DNA of 64,000 nt. It comes from Apus apus. Taxonomy: Eukaryota; Chordata; Aves; Apodiformes; Apodidae. The translations under genes were made by a program, and so were the position numbers. The stretch is taken from positions 17,972,001-18,036,000 of the forward strand of contig NC_067285.1 in assembly GCF_020740795.1 (NCBI RefSeq), given 5' to 3'. Every line of letters starts with the position of its first letter. The stretch's first letter is position 1. The notes beneath the pieces are model-generated. The model saw only the letters and a program-made list of their open reading frames with translations, had not been told where the DNA came from and searched no databases. This document shows, in pieces, positions 56,866 to 64,000 of this stretch.

Positions 56866-57297
56866 CAGATACACTCTCTTTTGGACAGAAAGGCGCCAGG
56901 GCAGTTAGTGTGGCTAGCAGGCTCCAGGGGAGCTTACAAGGAAAGCTAAAATGCATTTGAAACTGTGGAACAAAATACCCAGTTTATGCTCACGCTTTGC
57001 ATACCAAGATTTTCATGTGTTCACTGTGACATCCTTAGCAAAAAAAAAACAAACCACAGCAACCCAAACAACATGAGTAGAACAAAATAAAACTATTGGT
57101 TAATCTTTTTTTCCCAATTGTGCAGGTCAAAGACTTCTTCCTCTCCTCAGTGTCGGCAAACATGCACCTTGATGCTTAGCATCAGCCCTGTAGATCAGAA
57201 TCTGTCTAGTCTGACAAGCAACTGCAGAAGAGCAAGGCTGCACATCTCTACAGAGACAGGCAACAGAGAAAGAGACCATGAGCACATATGTACTCAC

Positions 57298-57473
57298 CTC
57301 TGCTTTGACTGCCTTGCTTGTGTCTTCTGCCGCAGTTCCTGGTCTGTCTGCACTAGCAGGCTGGTTCAATGGAAGAAAGCTTTGCAATCAAAATGAAACA
57401 AGATTTCACTTAGGAACACCAGTACTCTATGATGTCTCCACACATAGGTGCTGTATGAAGCAGAGTATTTAAA
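57298..57473 (-). promoter_or_regulatory. Lipase B TATA-like box and non-coding exon 1
   Basis: TTTAAATA (minus strand) lies at 57466-57473, and the donor GAG|GTGAGTAC ends the candidate exon at 57298. Sequence between them is nearly identical to 39854-40029 in copy A. The next exon begins 7 nt before the lipase B start codon, behind acceptor tttcacacag. Confidence 0.55.
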
Positions 57474-57837
57474 GGGTGGTGTTATTTTATTATAAGCAGT
57501 ACATTTGCATGACATTGATAAAGATCAAATTGCACCATGGGTCAGGAGGCTGAAAGAGGTGTCTAACCTATGGTTAGGAGACTTCTTAGCATTTGCATAA
57601 ATCTCATACCTCATCACATTTGGGTTGCTTACCTGCTATCCACTTAAAGCTCTGGCGGCAGAAGTCCTAGAAGTGATTTTCAAGAGGGTCAGATATGTGA
57701 TGCTGGATTAAGTAGTAGCTCATACTGTCTTTTCAAAGGTGATGCCTGAAAATATTGCTGTGTTTCATGGAGGCGTTTTGGTTGGGTCTTTTTCTCCTTG
57801 TGTTTTTTTAAAATACTTTCCTTGTTACCATTCATTT

Positions 57838-57935
57838 ATCACAGAATTGTCATGGTTGGAAAGGACCTCTGAGACCACAGAGTGCAGCCATCAACACAAA
57901 CCCAAACAGAAAAACACATTGCACCAGAAAACCCC
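57838..57935 (-). repeat. CR1 tail, antisense half of an inverted pair (copy B)
   Basis: Matches the start of 40975-41475 in copy A. In B it is cut short and runs directly into a sense CR1 piece, as if the interior had been deleted. Confidence 0.75.
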
Positions 57936-57937
57936 CT

Positions 57938-58215
57938 GTGGAAAAGGACGTGGGGGTACTAGTGGATCAGAAACTGGTCATGAGCCACCAATGTGCAGTT
58001 GCAGCCTAGAAGGTGAACCCCACCCTGCGGTGTATCAAAAGAAGTGTGACCAGCAGATTGAGGTGATTCTGCCCCTCTACTCTGCCCTGGTGAGACCTCA
58101 CCTAGAATGCTGGGCCCAGCTCTGGTGCTCCCAGCACACGAAAGATGTGGACCTGTTGGAATGTGTCCATAGAAGGGTCACGAAAATGATCTGAGGACTG
58201 GAGCCCCTCTTTTAT
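57938..58215 (+). repeat. CR1 fragment, sense half of an inverted pair (copy B)
   Basis: Sense translation over 58060-58190 gives [20 protein letters not shown], then VDLLECVHRRVTKMI. Orthologous in layout to 41690-42010 in copy A, with substitutions and small indels. Confidence 0.8.
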
Positions 58216-58582
58216 GAGGACAGGAAAAGTGATTTTAAACTATAAAGACAAAAGAGATTTTGGGGTCTGCAGACACTTGAAATACGCATGGCTTACTCAG
58301 AAATACTGTCTGAGGATGGTGCGAAAATACTATCAGCATCTTTTATTCAGAGCCATGAACACTGAAAAGGGACAATGACATCAACAACAATTGCTCAACA
58401 ACAATTGACATATAAAATTGGCAGCTTAAGCATAAACCATATTCATTGTTTGGGCTGGGCTAGGAAGAGAAGACTGAGTAAAGGTGGTGGAAGAGACTGA
58501 AGTTAATTATACTGGGAACTCTCATTCAAGGTGTGGGATCTAGTTGCTAACTCTTTTCTCAGTAGGTGTCAGAAGTGCTCAT

Positions 58583-59163
58583 TGTCCTGGTTTGAGCCAG
58601 GATAAAGCCAGTTTTTCTTTTGCTGATTTTTTTTTTATTTCAGTGAGCTTTCTTCAACTAGCAACTGCGTGTTCTGCTAGGTTGATAAGACACTGGAATG
58701 TTTTTATAATTGCTGAGCTCTCAAGGTCGTGCATTTGCTCTGCCGGCTCAGACACTACGGGGGGATTTGTGCCCCCCCCGTGGGAGGCTGGGTTAGACGA
58801 ACAGCAAAACTGGCCAGAGATATTCCATTCCATATATCTACGTAGGCTCGGGGGAAGGTCGGAGATGACAGAAGAAAACTTCCTTCCTTCCTGCTTTGCT
58901 CTCTCGCCACTTCGCTTTGCCTCTCTGTCTGCTTTCCTTCTTCTGTCTTTTTCTCTCTCTTTTGTTCGTGGGCGGCGTCTGGGAAAACACCATCTGCCCA
59001 TCGTCATCAACCCATCGACCTCAAGCCCTCCTGACCCTCGTAACTCTCTGCCTTTCTCCAGGAGCAGCTTTGGGATTCCTCAGAACTGTCTCATCTGAGG
59101 GAAGTGCTGTGGGAGTTGCTGGGGTTGGGGGGAGGCAAGAGGTTTCTACCACACCTTTGTATA

Positions 59164-59207
<44 letters not shown>

Positions 59208-59366
59208 TCTCTTATATCACGTATTAGTATTACAAATAAAGTTGCACGGTTCAGTTTTCAATCCAGCCAAGTCTCTCTCTTTCTTTTTTTTCTCTCTCTT
59301 TCCCTACCTGGGTGGGAGGGGGAGGGGATCGAGAGCATTGTTGTCAAACTGAGTCAAACGTTGACA
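58583..59366 (+). repeat. 5' LTR of the ERV
   Basis: 784 bp. It starts TGTCCTGGTTTGAGCCAGGA, which contains a 6 bp inverted repeat (TCCTGG/CCAGGA), and ends with TGTCAA ... TTGACA, another inverted repeat. A TA microsatellite of about 22 units is at 59170-59206. The poly(A) signal AATAAA is at 59235-59240. A C-run is at 58773-58779. Confidence 0.93.
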
Positions 59367-59375
59367 ACAATTTAT

Positions 59376-59393
59376 TGGCGCCAAACGTGGGGC
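59376..59393 (+). other. Primer binding site, tRNA-Lys(1,2) type
   Basis: The 18-mer TGGCGCCAAACGTGGGGC differs at one position from the perfect complement of the tRNA-Lys(1,2) 3' end, as used by spumaviruses and some betaretroviruses. It begins 9 nt after the LTR end, a little further than usual. Confidence 0.8.
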
Positions 59394-59447
59394 TCGAATT
59401 TTAAGCCCAGATTTCCATCTCTGATCGGAGAAATCCCTCGTGTAGCA

Positions 59448-60254
59448 ATGGCAAAAAATTTTGCTGAATTTCCCGATGGATTGAAAACTGAACAGATGTT
59501 TGATGCCATGAATCTACTAGATTTTCTTTCAAGTCTGCAGCTGTACTTGTGGTATGCAGCTGAGAGCATTCTGCTTTTTGTGGCTGCTCTTGTAATCGTT
59601 TTGTGGTTTATTGATAGAACAGTAGCCATCATCAATCGTATAATCACTGGCTTGGTATTTTTAGGGATTATGATACTGTTCTTTATGGAGGCATATCCTG
59701 TGCCTCATGCCACAGCCAGGAATACTATCTTAGGTCTTGAAAGGCAAATTCTGTGGAGACATGGTACTCCAGAGAGAATTGAATCAGATAATGGGACCCA
59801 TTTCAAAAATAGTCTGGTTACTGATTGGGCTAAAGAGCATGGTATTGAATGGATATACCATATCCCATACTATGCACAAGCCTCAGGGAAGATTGAAAGG
59901 TATAATGGTCTGTTGAAAGCTACCCTAAAGGCAATGGGGGGTGGAACTTTCAAAAATTGGGATAAAAATTTGGCAGAGGCCACCTGGTTAGTTAATACCA
60001 GAGGATCCATCAATCGGGCTGGGGCTGCTCAATCAGACCTTTTGCATACTACAGATGGGGATAAAGTCCCTGTGGTATGTGAAAGAAACTTGTTGGGTAA
60101 AAGTATCTGGGTCTATCCTGCTTCAGGCAAAGGTAAAACTATCCAGGGTATTGCTTTTGCTCAGGAACCTGGACATACTTGGTGTGTGATGATGGAGGAT
60201 GGTGAGGTACAATATGTACCTCAGGGTAATTTGATGTTGGGAGAGAACTCTTAA
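59448..60254 (+). CDS. ERV chimeric ORF: hydrophobic N-terminus joined to the C-terminal half of an integrase
   Basis: 268 aa, no internal stop. Residues 1-35 are polar. Residues about 36-54 and 61-80 are two strongly hydrophobic, probably membrane-spanning segments that I cannot assign to a family. From about residue 81 it reads as retroviral integrase: EAYPVPHATA, then ESDNGTHF with the second catalytic Asp D114, and GKIERYNG with the catalytic Glu E150. The spacing of 35 residues is the D,D-35-E arrangement. The first catalytic Asp and the zinc-binding HHCC domain are missing. A C-terminal SH3-like region ends at residue 268. The frame is open upstream through the LTR to 58896, probably by chance. 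Catalytic activity is unlikely without the first Asp. The start at 59448 is the first ATG after the primer site in this frame. Confidence 0.8.
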   Translation: MAKNFAEFPDGLKTEQMFDAMNLLDFLSSLQLYLWYAAESILLFVAALVIVLWFIDRTVAIINRIITGLVFLGIMILFFMEAYPVPHATARNTILGLERQILWRHGTPERIESDNGTHFKNSLVTDWAKEHGIEWIYHIPYYAQASGKIERYNGLLKATLKAMGGGTFKNWDKNLAEATWLVNTRGSINRAGAAQSDLLHTTDGDKVPVVCERNLLGKSIWVYPASGKGKTIQGIAFAQEPGHTWCVMMEDGEVQYVPQGNLMLGENS

Positions 60255-60302
60255 TGTAGCAACTGGTAAGGTATAGAGCCTGTACGTGATGTATGGTATG
60301 GA

Positions 60303-60315
60303 ATAAGGGGTGGAA
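60303..60315 (+). other. Polypurine tract next to the 3' LTR
   Basis: The run 'aataaggggtggaa' immediately precedes the TGTC start of the 3' LTR. This is the usual place for the plus-strand primer. Confidence 0.65.
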
Positions 60316-61083
60316 TGTCCTGGTTTGAGCCAGGATAAAGCCAGTTTTTCTTTTGCTGATATTTTTTTTTATTTCAGTGAGCTTTCTTCAACTAGCAACT
60401 GCGTGTTCTGCTAGGTTGATAAGACACTGGAATGTTTTTATAATTGCTGAGCTCTCAAGGTCGTGCCTTTGCTCTGCCGGCTCAGACACTACGGGGGGAT
60501 TTGTGGCCCCCCCCGTGGGAGGCTGGGTTAGACGAACAGCAAAACTGGCCAGAGATATTCCATTCCATATATCTACGTAGGCTCGGGGGAAGGTCGGAGA
60601 TGACAGAAGAAAACTTCCTTCCTTCCTGCTTTGCTCTCTCGCCACTTCGCTTTGCCTCTCTGTCTGCTTTCCTTCTTCTGTCTTTTTCTCTCTCTTTTGT
60701 TCGTGGGCGGCGTCTGGGAAAACACCATCTGCCCATCGTCATCGACCCATCGACCTCAAGCCCTCCTGACCCTCGTAACTCTCTGCCTTTCTCCAGGAGC
60801 AGCTTTGGGATTCCTCGGAACTGTCTCATCTGAGGGAAGTGCTGTGGGAGTTGCTGGGGGTGGGGGGAGGCAAGAGGTTTCTACCACACCTTTGTATAAT
60901 CACTATATATATATATATATATACTCTCTTATATCACGTATTAGTATTACAAATAAAGTTGCACGGTTCAGTTTTCAATCCAGCCAAGTCTCTCTCTTTC
61001 TTTTTTTTCTCTCTCTTTCCCTACCTGGGTGGGAGGGGGAGGGGATCGAGAGCATTGTTGTCAAACTGAGTCAAACGTTGACA
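60316..61083 (+). repeat. 3' LTR of the ERV
   Basis: 768 bp. By eye it differs from the 5' LTR at about six single positions plus the TA run, which is shorter here (about 10 units, 60903-60923) and accounts for most of the length difference. AATAAA is at 60952-60957. Confidence 0.93.
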
Positions 61084-61211
61084 TTCATGCAGAGGGTTTG
61101 ATTTATGTTTTAGTTAGAAGTAGCTTGGTTGGCAAACTTGCTGTCCTGCACAGTTACATGTTTAAAGTTTAAGGTTTCATGTTTTTTGTTTTGTTTGTTT
61201 GTTTTGTTTTT

Positions 61212-61453
<242 letters not shown>

Positions 61454-63404
61454 CAGCTGTGAAATTTTCTTCCTCGCTCTCCCACTCCTCCCCTCCCCAG
61501 CTTGTTTTGCTGCTTTCCTTTTTAGGCAACTGGAGGCAGTTATTGCAAAAATGACAGAGAAAAATGCTTCTCTGTTGTAACTTGTTCTGTCAGTCTCCTG
61601 TAAGCTGTTGTTCACGTTTACCTTCCTGGGTTGGGTTTCTGAAGACAATTGTTTCTACCAAGTAGAGATCACTTCAAGCAGTTGTAGCTTAAGAAAGAGG
61701 GATACTTATATTAACCAGTTAAATATTAACCAGATTCAGACAAAGTCAAGCGCGTTCAAGAGAGGTTAACTTGTTGGGCTGGTGAACAAGAACAAACTCA
61801 GGCAGTGAAGATAGGCATGGGGATACTCTATTCAGAGGTACGTGAGCATTTTCTGCACAGTAACTGAAGCTATTGAAGATACTGGTATTATCTGTGTTTG
61901 ATCTGTTCCCTTCCCAGCTTCCTATACACAGGGTTATACAAATGTGGAAGCTTTCCTGTGAAATGCTGTCTTTGTTTATTACAAATAGAGAGAAGGACTG
62001 TTTGTAGGAGTAAAGAAAATACAATAACCAGTGTAATTATTGTGACTTCACAGAGAAAAGTAGTGTTCAGCATTGATTATGGTGTTGTGTTGAGATCAGA
62101 AGGATTCTGAGCGTGGTGCAAAAAACAGACAACTTCGTAAATTACAAACACCTTGGCTTATGTTGAATATAGAGAAGAAAGTTAATACCTAAGAAAACAA
62201 CCCCTCTTCCCCTCCATGATTGTTTTAGGAATATGAATGTATTTTTTGTTTTAGATCTTATCTTTAGGGTTTTGTCCCCAGACAATGGTCCATTTAGCAT
62301 ACCCCTTGATTTCTCGCATAAATGCTACCTAAACATGTCCAGTATTTAAAAAAAAAAAAAAAATCCATTGGTGTACTTGGGAAAAGAAGAGGATTTTTGG
62401 TCCTTTTTGATGGTGAATACAGTGGATCATGCTGCTTTTTCTTTTTCTGAAGATAGCACTTCATAGCCCTTCCTTCAGAAGATTACATTTCTATGCTGAA
62501 AGCTAACTTCTATGTTTAAAAGCTATTCAATGAAATCAAGTATCTTCTCATCTTTCAGTATTACAGGGAGCTTCAGTCTGTGCATTCATAAGGTGATGAG
62601 CTGGGTAGGCTACACGGTATTCTGAAAGAGTTTGTTGCTCCTCTCCAGAGCTACTGCTCTGCCTTAGTATTGTCCAAGAAATGAGTGTTATTTAGCTATA
62701 GTTTTCTGGATAAAGTATGGTTCATTCATATAGGATAGAAATCTAGAGAACTGCAAATAAGAAAGTGTAAGTTGTCTTTTCTGAGGGGTATGTTTTGGAT
62801 ACCAGTGCATTCCTCAGCATTGCAAACATGGTTTGGATTTTTCTGTTCGGTTTCTAGCATACCTCTGGATGAATTTAAGGGCACAGGAAGAGACTGGATT
62901 GATTGAGAATACCTGAACATTATGAAGTGACTCATGTCTGTCTAAACAACTGCAAAGCTTTGGTGTAATTTAGGCAACCCCCTGTAGTTCTCAAAGGAAG
63001 TAGCAATTATAACATGAAACTACTCTCTAATTTGCAAGATCAGCTTTACTTCAGCCTCTTCTCTATTGGCCGAATGCTTTGTCCTTAGTGTCATGCCTTT
63101 AACCTTTATCTCATGTGTGGTAGAACTTGCTGAATAGCTCATGATTTATTCCTAAGCAGGTAGAGAGCCAAGAAGCCCTGAAAACAGGTAGACAGATTGA
63201 GGTGTGGCAGTTCATCTGGACCTGAGTAAACTTCCAGATCCTGATTTCAATCCCATAGCCCAAAATTTCTTAAAACCAGTATAAATTAAAAAACAGTTGT
63301 GTAGAGGTATTTTCCTTCCCACTGACAGTGAAAGATTTTTCCCTTTCTTGCACCCCTTAGCTGGTAATTTTGTACCGAGTGATCTCAGCCACGAAACCTT
63401 TGCC
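61454..63404. other. No gene or repeat recognised
   Basis: Ordinary intergenic-looking sequence with short chance ORFs. An A-run lies at 62349-62363. No further lipase, ANKRD22 or known-family exon was seen on either strand. Confidence 0.45.
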
Positions 63405-63660
63405 TGTCGTGGAATCGTAGAACAATTTGGGTTGGAAGGAACCTTAAGGCTGAGACACTTCCCACTAGACCAAGTTACTCAAAGTCCTGTCCAAACTGTC
63501 CTTGAACACTTCCAGGGATGGGGCATCAGCATCTTCCCTGGGCAACCTGTTTCAGTGTCTCACCACCCTCACACTAGATAATTTCCTCCTAATGTCTAAC
63601 CTAAATCTACTCTCTTCCAGTTTCAATCCATTACCCTTGTCCTATTGCTACTGGTTGCCA
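63405..63660 (-). repeat. CR1 3'-end fragment
   Basis: The plus strand shows a reversed CR1 tail ('ggaatcgtagaacaatttgg', gttggaaggaacc). Decayed C-terminal CR1 coding sequence follows ('cctgggcaacctgtttcagt'). Diverged. After 63660 nothing is recognised except T-runs at 63948-63962 and 63971-63989. Confidence 0.8.
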
Positions 63661-64000
63661 CTTACTTGTAATTTTTCTTATCTTTTTTCTTTCCTAACAC
63701 ATTTTTTCCTCAAGTCCTATTGTTAAATCGAGATAATGAGCTTATAACTGTTTGAATGCCTTTGTTCCCTGAATTAAATATTTTGCTTCGGCAGTCATGG
63801 AGCCACGCTTCTCAATTTGAGAGGTGTGTTCCAAGTCTGATCTATGTGACTTCTAACCTTTCCTTGACTAAAAGAAGAATTTTCTAGAGTGCAAACCAGT
63901 AGAGTGGACCTTGATAAAATCCCATAAATCCAGGAAAAGAGTTTGCTTTTTTTTTTTTTTTAGTGTAGGGTTTTTTTTGTTGTTGTTGGCTATTTTTTTA

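Larger units (their letters stand above)
46380..58270. repeat. Segmental duplication, copy B (lipase B plus promoter and flanks)
   Basis: Collinear partner of 27200-42050. Near-identical tracts are 46663-48190, 53484-53625 plus 53815-55480, and 56305-57570. The tract 53912-55200 sits at a constant offset of 17055 bp from copy A. Between tracts, introns and exons 4-7 are visibly diverged. The element at 58583 begins about 310 bp past the right end of homology. Confidence 0.85.
58583..61083 (+). mobile_element. Compact endogenous retrovirus (ERVL-like), apparently non-autonomous
   Basis: A 2.5 kb element with 5' LTR 58583-59366, interior 59367-60315 and 3' LTR 60316-61083. LTRs begin TGTC and end GACA. 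Candidate 5 bp target duplication: ctcat before and ttcat after (one mismatch), as expected for ERVL-type integration. A primer binding site for tRNA-Lys(1,2) is at 59376-59393 and a purine tract precedes the 3' LTR. The interior has one uninterrupted ORF containing part of an integrase. It has no recognisable gag, protease, RT/RNase H or env. The element must have been mobilised in trans or be an internal-deletion derivative. It lies just outside duplication copy B. Confidence 0.93.

Noticed and set aside
58544..59098. 184-codon ORF in the 5' LTR, and its counterparts at 60444-60833 and 60631-61101 in the 3' LTR
   Set aside because: They lie in LTR regulatory sequence, recur only because the LTR is repeated, and show no recognisable domain.
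58896..59447. Upstream half of the 452-codon frame that leads into the ERV ORF
   Set aside because: It crosses the LTR, including the TA run that translates to alternating Tyr/Ile, and the primer binding site. The likely start is the ATG at 59448.
61454..64000. Search for a third lipase copy or the missing ANKRD22 exons beyond the ERV
   Set aside because: None of the conserved lipase exon words or ankyrin words were found on either strand.

Overview
The window is vertebrate nuclear DNA, almost certainly from a bird (at least a sauropsid). Genes are split into short exons with GT-AG introns. CR1 LINE fragments are the dominant repeat. One GC-rich CpG island is present, and one young LTR element belongs to the ERVL-like group. 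Gene order matches the vertebrate ACTA2 - STAMBPL1 - ANKRD22 - LIPM neighbourhood (human 10q23), seen here from the ACTA2 side. No prokaryotic features, CRISPR arrays, tRNA or rRNA genes were seen.

Layout. 1-4.0 kb: the last two coding exons and 3' end of a muscle actin (ACTA2, +), with an internally deleted CR1 in the intron between them. 4.2-25.2 kb: STAMBPL1 on the minus strand. All ten coding exons were located, joining in frame to 435 codons, and a long non-coding 5' intron leads back to a CpG-island promoter at 24.8-25.65 kb. 27.2-42.0 kb: acid lipase copy A (minus), nine coding exons, 402 aa, with a conserved non-coding first exon and TATA-like box near 40.0 kb. 43.3-45.4 kb: the last four coding exons of ANKRD22 (+). 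46.4-58.3 kb: acid lipase copy B (minus), nine coding exons of exactly the same sizes, 402 aa, with the same promoter/first-exon block near 57.4 kb. 58.58-61.08 kb: a compact endogenous retrovirus with two almost identical LTRs around a 0.95 kb interior. Its single ORF joins a two-helix hydrophobic N-terminus to the rear half of an integrase. 61.2-64.0 kb: a long CTTT array, unrecognised DNA and a CR1 tail.

Main biological message. The two lipases form an inverted-context tandem duplication around ANKRD22. Copy B sits in the ancestral LIPM position, tail-to-tail with ANKRD22. Copy A has been added on the STAMBPL1 side. Identity between the copies is a mosaic: both gene ends (promoter, exons 1-2, half of exon 3, exons 8-9) are nearly identical, while exons 4-7 and the outer flank are clearly diverged. 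That is the pattern expected from repeated gene conversion. The other notable object is the small, apparently non-autonomous ERVL-like element with an uninterrupted chimeric ORF. The 5' exons of ANKRD22 could not be found, which may be connected with the insertion of lipase copy A.
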